Positions 19,303 to 26,561 of a stretch of DNA of 64,000 bases are shown piece by piece. Made by a program: the position numbers and the translations under genes. Position 1 is the stretch's first letter. The number at the start of each line of letters is the position of its first letter. Source of the DNA: an uncultured Clostridia bacterium (GTDB lineage: Bacteria; Bacillota; Clostridia; TANB77; CAG-508); assembly GCA_934149075.1 (NCBI GenBank), contig CAKPDR010000003.1:1-64000 (forward strand), read 5' to 3'. Under the pieces are notes generated by a model that worked only from the letters and a program-made list of their open reading frames with translations, was not told where the DNA came from and searched no databases.

Positions 19303-19495
19303 TTATATACTACGTTGTATATAAGTATATGATTTGAAATATTTTCTCGGCTCAATACACAACAGAACAAAGCGACGTAGTCGCCCTTTGTTCTTGCCCG
19401 ATTTGAGTTTTCGACTAAAAGGAGAAAATCTCAAAGGGCTAGCGATTGTAGCTTTTATATACTAGGAAATTCAGAGAACTTTCCTAGTATATAAA
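19303..19495 (+). repeat. Structured repeat family 3, copy 1 (19.4 kb)
   Basis: Intergenic element between aspS and the gene at 17776-19233. Positions 19325-19367 match the minus strand of 50598-50640 at about 40 of 43 positions, including CTCGGCTCAATAC. Right after the block is a hairpin, 19365-19372 with 19386-19393 (GAACAAAG stem). A second imperfect hairpin spans about 19396-19439, with GCCC...GGGC ends. A perfect 17-bp stem (19453-19469 with 19479-19495) ends the element. TTATATACTA at 19303 can instead pair with 19485-19494 as an outer stem. No reading frame. I do not recognise it as a known RNA family. Confidence 0.6.
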
Positions 19496-19525
19496 AAAAG
19501 CAAACAAGAAAATCTCTAGTTTGCT
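19492..19525 (-). terminator. Intrinsic terminator of aspS
   Basis: AGCAAAC pairs with GTTTGCT around a 13-nt loop, followed by seven T on the minus strand, 10 nt past the aspS stop. Confidence 0.75.
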
Positions 19526-19534
19526 CTTAATTAT

Positions 19535-21277
19535 TTATTTTTTTAATTGAATATGTACATCATCTAACTGTTGTTGTGTAACAACTGATGGTGCTCTCAT
19601 AAGCAAATCTCTTGCTTTTTTATTTTTAGGAAATGCTATAACCTCTCTAATATTTGTAGAATCAGCTATTAACATTACCATTCTATCTACACCTGGTGCA
19701 GCACCAGCATGTGGTGGTGTACCATATTGGAATGCATTATATAATGCTCCAAATCTATTTTTTACATCTTCTTCAGTGTATCCAGCAATCTCAAATGCCT
19801 TAACCATTATTTCTGGATCATGGTTTCTTACCGCACCTGATGCCATTTCATATCCATTACATACTAAGTCATATTGATATGCTAATATATCAAGTGGATT
19901 CATTGTTTTCAATGCTTCTAATCCACCTTGTGGCATTGAAAATGGATTATGGCAGAAGTCTATTGTTCCTTCGTCTGATAATTCATACATTGGGAAATCT
20001 ACTATAAAACAAAATTTATACACATTTTTCTCTATTAAATCTAATCTTTTTCCTAATTCTATTCTTACAAGTCCAGCTATCTTTTGCGCTTTATGGAATT
20101 CATCTGCAATAAAGAATATACTATCACCTGCTTTTACTCCATAATCTTTTTCTAATTTTGCTTTAGCTTCCTCTGTTATGAATTTAGCTATCCCTCCTTG
20201 AATTGCTCCATCTTTTTCAAATTTTGTCCAAGCTAGACCTTTTGCTCCAACTTCATCTGTTGTAGCGAATTCCGTCATCTTGTCAAAGAATTTTCTTCCT
20301 TGTTCAGCTCCATTTGGTACAACTATAATTTTTACAGTTTTATCTTTAAATGCATTAAATTCTATATTTTTAAATACAATTGTTGCATCTTGTATTATTA
20401 ATGGATTGCGTAAATCTGGTTTATCAATTCCGTATTTTTCCATAGCTTCTAAATATGGTATACGTATAAACGGTCCTTCATCAACTTTCCAATTTGTAAA
20501 CTTCTTAAATGTATGTGGTACTACTTCTTCAATTATTTTAAATACATCCTCTTGTGTTGCAAAACTCATTTCAAAGTCTAATTGATAAAATTCTCCTGGT
20601 GCTCTATCTGCACGTGGATCTTCATCCCTAAAACATGGTGCTATTTGAAAATATTTATCAAATCCACTTACCATTAGTAATTGTTTAAATTGTTGTGGTG
20701 CTTGTGGTAATGCATAAAATTCTCCTGGATGTAATCTACTTGGTACTAAATAATCTCTAGCTCCCTCTGGTGATGAATTTGCCAATATTGGAGTTTGAAT
20801 TTCTGCAAATCCTAATTCATCCATTTTATCTCTTAATGTTTTTAATATTTTTGAACGTAGTAATATGATATCATGTAATTTTTGACTTCTTAAATCTAAA
20901 AATCTGTATTCAAGTCTTAAATCTTCTCTTACTTCTTGATCAGTGTTTACTTCAAATGGTAATATGTTTTTACATTTACCTAAAGTTTCTAATTTATTTG
21001 CAACTACTTCAATTTCTCCTGTCGCCATTTTAGGATTTTTACTACTTCTTTCCACAACTTTGCCACAAATGTGAATACAACTTTCAGTTGTGAATTCTTT
21101 TGCTTGTTCTTGTAGTTCTTCTTCATTTATTACTATTTGTGTTATTCCAAATTGGTCTCTTAAATCTATAAATATCATTCCACCTAGATTACGAATTTTT
21201 TGTATCCAACCTGATAATTCGACTTCTTCTCCTACATTTTTTATGTTTAATTCTCCTAAATTATGTGTTCTATACAT
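19535..21277 (-). CDS. aspS: Aspartyl-tRNA synthetase
   Basis: Charges tRNA with aspartate. The bacterial class II layout is complete: an N-terminal OB-fold anticodon-binding domain (about 1-105, GWIQKIRNLGGMIFIDLRD), class II motif 2 (FRDEDPRADRAPGEFYQLD), the bacterial GAD insertion (about 285-415) and motif 3 (GAAPGVDRMVMLI). The ATG at 21277 sits 7 nt after AGGGGG, so I prefer it to the GTG two codons upstream; 580 aa. No hisS neighbour, and no T-box leader is visible upstream. Confidence 0.97.
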   Translation of the reverse strand: MYRTHNLGELNIKNVGEEVELSGWIQKIRNLGGMIFIDLRDQFGITQIVINEEELQEQAKEFTTESCIHICGKVVERSSKNPKMATGEIEVVANKLETLGKCKNILPFEVNTDQEVREDLRLEYRFLDLRSQKLHDIILLRSKILKTLRDKMDELGFAEIQTPILANSSPEGARDYLVPSRLHPGEFYALPQAPQQFKQLLMVSGFDKYFQIAPCFRDEDPRADRAPGEFYQLDFEMSFATQEDVFKIIEEVVPHTFKKFTNWKVDEGPFIRIPYLEAMEKYGIDKPDLRNPLIIQDATIVFKNIEFNAFKDKTVKIIVVPNGAEQGRKFFDKMTEFATTDEVGAKGLAWTKFEKDGAIQGGIAKFITEEAKAKLEKDYGVKAGDSIFFIADEFHKAQKIAGLVRIELGKRLDLIEKNVYKFCFIVDFPMYELSDEGTIDFCHNPFSMPQGGLEALKTMNPLDILAYQYDLVCNGYEMASGAVRNHDPEIMVKAFEIAGYTEEDVKNRFGALYNAFQYGTPPHAGAAPGVDRMVMLIADSTNIREVIAFPKNKKARDLLMRAPSVVTQQQLDDVHIQLKK

Positions 21278-21437
21278 ATGCACTCCCCCTATATGTGCTG
21301 ATTTTGTTCTTATACTTACATATTTTACTACATATTACTAAAAATAGCAAGGTTTCTTGAGATTTTTGAACGCTACAAATGTTACAAGATAATAGTTTAT
21401 TTAAATATTATAAGAAAGAGTTATTTTGTAACTACTA

Positions 21438-21558
21438 TAATAGGAAAGTAATATATAATTTTAAAGTTTAACAAGGTGTTTTAAATTTGTTGCAAACAAA
21501 TTTAAAATAGCAAAGCGTCCGCAGTTAAACGTCAAAATTATATATTACTTTCCTATTA
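21438..21558 (+). repeat. Structured repeat family 2, copy 1 (21.5 kb)
   Basis: Palindrome-enclosed element between rseP and aspS. Outer arms 21438-21462 and 21534-21558 are perfectly complementary over 25 bp. After a 3x3 internal loop, GTTTAAC (21466-21472) pairs with GTTAAAC (21524-21530). Inside is a 12-bp hairpin, 21479-21490 with 21496-21507. The strands flanking it, AAGGTG and TAGCAAAGCGTCCGCA, are unpaired. The inner core of about 70 nt (21463-21533) recurs on the minus strand near 53872-53942 at about 90% identity, while the outer arms differ between loci and remain complementary. No reading frame. Confidence 0.7.
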
Positions 21559-21593
21559 TTTATATACTAATTGCTTAATAATAGAAAAATATA

Positions 21594-22373
21594 TTAGGAA
21601 CCAGCACCGATTCTTAATATATCATTATAAGTCACAAATATTGTTAGAGCCATCAAAATTGAAAAGCCTAATAATTGAATCTTGGCTTCTGTTTCTAACT
21701 TCATAGGTTTTCTCCTAATTACTTCTATAATTAGAATTAATATTTTTCCACCATCTAATGCAGGGATAGGTAATAAATTCGTCACTCCAAGTGATACTGA
21801 TATTACAGCCAATAAATGTAAATAGTTTATAATTCCATTTGTCTGTACTACAACTTCAGAAATACCAACAATCCCTACCATTTGGTCTGCCTGAATTCCT
21901 CCTGTAATCAATGTTTTTATACTATCAAATATTGTTGCTACAAATTCTCCTGTTCCTTTTGCTCCATAGTATATTCTGTTAAAAAACGTATCTTTTGCTG
22001 GATCAACAAATTGTATTCCAACTGTTGATATCAATATAAAATATACTAATATTCCAAATAATATATTTACTGTCGCACCTGCAATAACAATAGCCATTCT
22101 TTTCCATACATTTGCTTTAGAAAATGAACCAACTTCATCAGATTCTTCAGTTTCTCCTTCCATACTGCAAAATCCACCAAGAGGTATTAATCTTATTGAA
22201 TATTTTGTTTCTTTTCCCTGTTTTTGCCAAATTGCCTTTCCAAATCCTATTGCAAATTCATTAACCTTAACTTTGCATAGTTTAGCTACAATGCAATGGC
22301 CTCCTTCATGTATGAGAATTAAAAAACCTAATAAAAATATTATTTTTATCCCATTTATAAAAAAACTAATCAA
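21594..22373 (-). CDS. rseP: Site-2 protease RseP/RasP, PDZ-less
   Basis: Intramembrane zinc metalloprotease of the site-2 family, which cleaves anti-sigma factors and signal-peptide remnants within the membrane. The zinc motif HEGGH lies in the first helix at about residues 22-26, and the third ligand is in NLLPIPALDGGKILILI near residue 205. The 259-aa protein is far shorter than typical RseP (over 330 aa): after the second helix there are only about 65 residues before the GIVGIS stretch, so the periplasmic PDZ domain is missing. Both catalytic motifs are intact. It sits 10 nt after cdsA; dxr, usually between them, is absent. Confidence 0.88.
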   Translation of the reverse strand: MISFFINGIKIIFLLGFLILIHEGGHCIVAKLCKVKVNEFAIGFGKAIWQKQGKETKYSIRLIPLGGFCSMEGETEESDEVGSFSKANVWKRMAIVIAGATVNILFGILVYFILISTVGIQFVDPAKDTFFNRIYYGAKGTGEFVATIFDSIKTLITGGIQADQMVGIVGISEVVVQTNGIINYLHLLAVISVSLGVTNLLPIPALDGGKILILIIEVIRRKPMKLETEAKIQLLGFSILMALTIFVTYNDILRIGAGS

Positions 22374-22383
22374 TTTATTCCTC

Positions 22384-23202
22384 CTATAAAGTCATACAAA
22401 TCAATACATAAGCAAATGGCGCTAAAAACATTAAACTATCAATTCTATCTAACATACCACCATGTCCTGGTATTAAATTACTATAATCTTTTATATTTAC
22501 ATATCTTTTTATACTTGATGCAGCAAAATCTCCAACTTGCCCAACTATACTTAATATTGCTGTTATAATTACAATACATAAATATGAATATTGCAAGTCA
22601 AAAATTTTATTTATAGCAAGTGTATATAGAATTGCAATAACAATTGCTCCTATAATTCCTGCAATACATCCTTCAATAGATTTCTTTGGACTTACCTCAC
22701 TAAATTTATGTTTTCCAAATCTTTTTCCAATTAAATATGCAAATATATCTGTTCCCCATGCTGCAATTATTGCATACCATATAAGTATCCTTCCATTTGT
22801 CATTCCTCTTAATAATGCTAAAAATATTATACATCCTATAACATATATTATTCCAAAAAGTGTATATGCTATGTCTTTAAAATTTATTTTCATATTTGTA
22901 ATTATAACATGTAGAAATAATATGAGTATTAACGTTGGTACTATTAACATTAATATTTCATTTTGCAATCGTATATTAAAAATTTTCGGTATTATGTGAA
23001 TCATTGCAATTGAAGAACACGCTGTGTATCCAAGCCACCTTACAGGTTTTGCTTCTTTTGATACTGCATTAAAATACTCTTGCATCCCTAGCATTGCTAT
23101 AAACGCTAAGAATATATCTACTACATATGTATTTCCAAATGCTAATATTATTACAACTAATGGAAATCCTAATAGTGCTGATGTGACTCTTTTTATATCC
23201 AT
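22384..23202 (-). CDS. cdsA: Phosphatidate cytidylyltransferase
   Basis: Makes CDP-diacylglycerol from phosphatidic acid and CTP, the branch point of phospholipid synthesis. Eight hydrophobic helices cover the protein. The family signature is near the C terminus (SSIKRYVNIKDYSNLIPGHGGMLDRIDS, positions about 235-262), with the catalytic Lys/Asp residues. An upstream FGKHKFSEVSPKKSIEG loop matches the conserved cytoplasmic segment. Length 272 aa is normal. Third-from-last step of the pyrH-frr-uppS-cdsA-rseP block. Confidence 0.95.
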   Translation of the reverse strand: MDIKRVTSALLGFPLVVIILAFGNTYVVDIFLAFIAMLGMQEYFNAVSKEAKPVRWLGYTACSSIAMIHIIPKIFNIRLQNEILMLIVPTLILILFLHVIITNMKINFKDIAYTLFGIIYVIGCIIFLALLRGMTNGRILIWYAIIAAWGTDIFAYLIGKRFGKHKFSEVSPKKSIEGCIAGIIGAIVIAILYTLAINKIFDLQYSYLCIVIITAILSIVGQVGDFAASSIKRYVNIKDYSNLIPGHGGMLDRIDSLMFLAPFAYVLICMTL

Positions 23203-23241
23203 ACTTTCTCCTTTTCCTTTGCTTTAATTGTATAATTTTTT

Positions 23242-23955
23242 CTAGTTTGCTCCAAATTTTCTTGTTCTTTTTTGATATTCTATTATCGCATTATCTAAAT
23301 CCTGTTCTGTAAAGTCTGGCCAATTTTTTTCTACAAATAAAAATTCAGCATATACCACTTGCCATGGTAAAAAATTACTTAAACGTTGTTCTCCGCTGGT
23401 TCTTATAACTAAATCAGGATCTGGTTGACCCATTGTATATAAATTATCAGAAATTGTTTTTTCATTAATTTCATCTACTTCTAATTGATTGTTTTTGGCT
23501 TGTTTTGCTATATTTTGAACTGCCTTTACTATTTCATCTCTTCCACCATAGTTTAATGCTATATTAAATGTTACACCTGTATTGTTTTTTGTTCTTTCCA
23601 TACATTTTATAATACTTTTTTGCATTCCTTGTGAAAGTGCTGTAATATCACCCAAAATTTTTACCTTGATATTTTCTGAATCAGCTCTTTTACTATAATC
23701 ATCTAAATAGCTTTGTAATAGCATCATAAGTGCATTAACTTCTTCTTCTGCTCTTTTCCAGTTTTCTGTAGAAAATGCGTATACTGTTATGTATTCTAAT
23801 CCTATTTTATTTGCATATCTTACTATTTTTTCTAGTGTCTTTGCTCCTGCTTTATGTCCAAAACTTGCTGGTTTTCCTTGTGCTTTTGCCCATCTTCTAT
23901 TTCCATCCATTATTATTGCTATATGTTTTGGCATATTTTCTTTGTTAAATTCCAT
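23242..23955 (-). CDS. uppS: Undecaprenyl diphosphate synthase
   Basis: cis-Prenyltransferase that builds the C55 lipid carrier for peptidoglycan and other wall polymers from FPP and IPP. The catalytic Asp is in IAIIMDGNRRWAK, and the FPP-binding region continues GHKAGAKTL. Downstream motifs are YAFSTENWKR, NIALNYGGRDE and the signature DLVIRTSGEQRLSNFLPWQ with YAEFLFVEKNWPDF. Length 237 aa is typical. Start ATG follows TTGGAGAAAAA. Confidence 0.97.
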   Translation of the reverse strand: MEFNKENMPKHIAIIMDGNRRWAKAQGKPASFGHKAGAKTLEKIVRYANKIGLEYITVYAFSTENWKRAEEEVNALMMLLQSYLDDYSKRADSENIKVKILGDITALSQGMQKSIIKCMERTKNNTGVTFNIALNYGGRDEIVKAVQNIAKQAKNNQLEVDEINEKTISDNLYTMGQPDPDLVIRTSGEQRLSNFLPWQVVYAEFLFVEKNWPDFTEQDLDNAIIEYQKRTRKFGAN

Positions 23956-23970
23956 TTTTTCTCCAATCTT

Positions 23971-24519
23971 TTATACACTCATGATTTCGTTTTCCTTGTT
24001 CGCAAGTATTTTGTCAATTTCTTCAATATTCTTGTCTGTTATCTTTTGAATTTCTGTTTCTGCTACTTTTAATTCATCTTCTGTTATTTCACTATTTTTT
24101 TGCTTAGCTTTTGCTTCATCAATTCCATCTCTTCTGATTGATCTTATTGCAACTTTAGCTTCTTCTGCTATTTTTTTGATTTCTTTCACTAATTCTTTTC
24201 TTCTTTCTTCATTTAATTCCGGAAAAACTAATCTTATTACTTTTCCATCATTATTGGGATTAATTCCTATATCTGATGCTAAAATTGCTTTTTCTATATC
24301 TTTTAATACACTCATATCCCATGGTTGTATTACTATCATTCTTGCTTCCGGAACAGAAATACCTGCCATTTGATTTATTGGTGTTGGTGTTCCATAATAA
24401 TCTACTTTTACTTTGTTCAATATTGCTGGATTTGCCCTTCCTGCTCTTATTTCTGATAATTTTTCTTGGTATGAACAAATTGATTTTTCCATTCTTTCTT
24501 TTAAATTTGTATAATCCAT
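23971..24519 (-). CDS. frr: Ribosome recycling factor
   Basis: Splits post-termination ribosomes with EF-G. The two-domain RRF is complete at 182 aa: an N-terminal helix with IRAGRANPAILNKVKVDYYGTPTPINQ, the beta/alpha domain with ARMIVIQPWD, and the long C-terminal helices with IRSIRRDG. It lies 33 nt after pyrH, in the usual order. Confidence 0.97.
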   Translation of the reverse strand: MDYTNLKERMEKSICSYQEKLSEIRAGRANPAILNKVKVDYYGTPTPINQMAGISVPEARMIVIQPWDMSVLKDIEKAILASDIGINPNNDGKVIRLVFPELNEERRKELVKEIKKIAEEAKVAIRSIRRDGIDEAKAKQKNSEITEDELKVAETEIQKITDKNIEEIDKILANKENEIMSV

Positions 24520-24552
24520 TTTCGTTACCTTCCTTTTCTTTATTTTTTATAT

Positions 24553-25260
24553 TTAAGATACTATTGTTCCTATTTTTTCACCTTTAACAGCTCTAACTAT
24601 GTTTTCTGGATCAGCAATTCCAAACACTAATAACGGTATATTATTATCTCTACACATTGCAGTTGCTGTTGAATCCATTACTTTTAAATCTTTATTTAAT
24701 ACATCTAAATATGAAATTTCTTCAAATCTTATTGCATCTTTTTGTATCTTAGGATCTGCAGAATATACAGCGTCTATTGCTTTGCCAAGTAATATAATAT
24801 CAGCTTTAATTTCTGTTGCTCTTAATACTGCTGCCGTATCTGTTGTAAAATATGGATGCCCAGTACCACATGCAAAAATTACTACTCTTCCTCTATTTAA
24901 ATGTTTTTCTGCTTTTCTTTGTATAAATGGTTCTGCAATTTCTCTCATTTCTATTGCTGTTTGAACTCTTGAATGTATTCCTCTTGTTTCCAATGCATCT
25001 TGTAATGCTAATCCATTCATTGCTGTTGCAAGCATTCCCATATAGTCTGCTGTTGTTCTTTCCATTTCCATTCCTTGTCTTCCTCTCCAGAAATTTCCTC
25101 CTCCAACAACTATTGCAACTTGAACTCCCATTTCTACTACTTCTTTAATTTTATCACACATTTTTCCTATAACCTCAGGATTTACTCCTGTTTTTTTATC
25201 ACCAGCTAATGCTTCTCCACTTAGTTTTAAAAGTACTCTTTTATACTTTACTTCTGACAT
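24553..25260 (-). CDS. pyrH: UMP kinase
   Basis: Phosphorylates UMP to UDP; a hexameric amino-acid-kinase-fold enzyme. It begins [16 protein letters not shown], has the phosphate-binding loop [11 protein letters not shown], the UMP-binding [19 protein letters not shown] and the ATP-site [20 protein letters not shown]. Length 235 aa is typical. It heads the pyrH-frr-uppS-cdsA-rseP block. rpsB and tsf, common just upstream in Firmicutes, are not here. Confidence 0.97.
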   Translation of the reverse strand: MSEVKYKRVLLKLSGEALAGDKKTGVNPEVIGKMCDKIKEVVEMGVQVAIVVGGGNFWRGRQGMEMERTTADYMGMLATAMNGLALQDALETRGIHSRVQTAIEMREIAEPFIQRKAEKHLNRGRVVIFACGTGHPYFTTDTAAVLRATEIKADIILLGKAIDAVYSADPKIQKDAIRFEEISYLDVLNKDLKVMDSTATAMCRDNNIPLLVFGIADPENIVRAVKGEKIGTIVS

Positions 25261-25417
25261 TTTAGTATCAATCCTTTCATTTTGAAATTATTTTGTTTAT
25301 ATTTCCATTTTGCTTGGTGCTATTCTATCATACTTTTATTAAAATTAGTAGTATTTTATTAAAATTTTATTAATATTTTGTAACTACTAAATAATAGCTT
25401 ATTTTAAATTAATAAAA

Positions 25418-25436
25418 GAGACTGCAATGCAGTCTC
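25418..25436 (-). terminator. Terminator of the 64-aa small gene
   Basis: The near-perfect palindrome GAGACTGCAATGCAGTCTC is followed by TTTTATT on the minus strand, 12 nt after the stop. Confidence 0.75.
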
Positions 25437-25448
25437 CCTTCAAACTAT

Positions 25449-25643
25449 TTAACACTTTTTATACACGCAGCATTTGTGTAATTCTCCATGTTTATTTTTT
25501 CTAGTAATGAGTATCGGAAACTTCTTCTCAAGTTTTTTTACCTCACTGCCGTATAACAGTAATACAATTTCTTTTGAATCCGACTCCAAAAACCTTTCTA
25601 TTGCTTCTGCGTGTTTCTCACTCCGAGTTTTAAATTCTGTCAT
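25449..25643 (-). CDS. Hypothetical small basic protein, Cys-rich tail
   Basis: Not recognised. The ATG at 25643 follows GGAGGAAAAGAT, giving 64 aa; the longer frame lacks a binding site. The first half is a charged helix (FKTRSEKHAEAIERFLESD), the middle is a beta-like KEIVLLLYGSEVKKLEKKFP segment, and the end is basic with three Cys in CCVYKKC. The terminator and strong ribosome-binding site suggest it is real. The base composition is slightly less AT-rich than its neighbours. Confidence 0.6.
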   Translation of the reverse strand: MTEFKTRSEKHAEAIERFLESDSKEIVLLLYGSEVKKLEKKFPILITRKNKHGELHKCCVYKKC

Positions 25644-25757
25644 ATCTTTTCCTCCTGTTATAAATAGTTTTTCAGCTAAAAGCCATATGAAATTATACAC
25701 TATTTTCCCACAAAAGTAAATACCCTTTGAAATGTTTCTCCTTTAAATTTCATTAAT

Positions 25758-26486
25758 TTATAATTTCAAAATTTTTTTTACTCTATCAACATCATCCTGG
25801 TTGGCTTCTCTAACATTCTCAAGTTCATATTTTACACCAAGCTTTTCCCATTTATATTTACCCATACTGTGATACGGTAAAATTTGCACTTTCTCAACAG
25901 TTTTCAAAGATTTAATAAATTCCTTTAGTTTAAGTAAATCCTGTTCGTCATCAGTATATCCTGGTACAAGAACTTGGCGAATCCACATTTTTATATTATT
26001 TTGACTTAAATATTCTGCAAACTCTAATTCTCTTTTATTTGATACACCAACTAATTTTTTGCATTTCTCGTCATCAATATGTTTTATATCTAGTAATACT
26101 AAATCCGTATATTCAAGAACCTTTTTAATATCATCTGTAATTGCTACCATTCCAGAAGTATCAATACATGTAGTAAATCCTTCTTCTTTTAATCTTTTAA
26201 ATAGCTCTATTAAGAATTTTACCTGTAACAAGGGTTCTCCCCCTGTTACAGTCACTCCCCCACCAGACAATATCATATAGTTTTTATATCTTTTTATTTT
26301 TTCTAAAATATCATCTACTGATTTATATTGTCCACCATTAATATCCCATGTATCTCTGTTGTGACAATATTTGCATTGTAAATGGCATCCTTGTAAAAAT
26401 AATACAAATCTTATTCCAGGTCCATCAACTGTCCCAAAACTTTCTGTCGAATGAACTTTTGCATAATATTTTAAATCTTTTTCCAT
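25758..26486 (-). CDS. pflA: Pyruvate formate-lyase-activating enzyme
   Basis: Radical SAM activase that installs the glycyl radical on PflB under anaerobic conditions. The 4Fe-4S motif CxxxCxxC is visible as CHLQCKYC about 35 residues in, after the N-terminal FGTVDGPGIRFVLFLQG. SAM-binding motifs follow (GGGVTVTGGEPLLQ, CIDTSGM, LLDIKH). The ATG at 26486 follows GGAGGACAGA; a TTG four codons upstream is inside that binding site. About 242 aa, complete. Downstream of pflB, separated by repeat site B. Confidence 0.96.
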   Translation of the reverse strand: MEKDLKYYAKVHSTESFGTVDGPGIRFVLFLQGCHLQCKYCHNRDTWDINGGQYKSVDDILEKIKRYKNYMILSGGGVTVTGGEPLLQVKFLIELFKRLKEEGFTTCIDTSGMVAITDDIKKVLEYTDLVLLDIKHIDDEKCKKLVGVSNKRELEFAEYLSQNNIKMWIRQVLVPGYTDDEQDLLKLKEFIKSLKTVEKVQILPYHSMGKYKWEKLGVKYELENVREANQDDVDRVKKILKL

Positions 26487-26507
26487 TCTGTCCTCCAATT
26501 AGTCAAT

Positions 26508-26560
26508 GGGTGTCCCCTGTGGTAAAAATTTTTACCATTTATGGGTGTCCCTACTGGTAA
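26508..26560 (+). repeat. Dispersed 18-bp/35-bp-period repeat, site B
   Basis: Two direct copies of GGGTGTCCCNNNTGGTAA, at 26508-26525 and 26543-26560, fill the gap between pflB and pflA. The centre, GGTAAAAATTTTTACC at 26521-26536, is a perfect 16-bp palindrome. The block is about 53 bp and matches the reverse complement of site C almost throughout, and site A in its second and third copies. Confidence 0.85.
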
Positions 26561-26561
26561 A

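Noticed and set aside
19303..19495. Group I or group II intron remnant
   Set aside because: No domain V-like hairpin, no P7/P3 pattern and no interrupted gene around it. The element lies between complete genes.
21278..21437. T-box leader in front of aspS
   Set aside because: No conserved T-box sequence, specifier loop or terminator/antiterminator pair is visible upstream of the start.
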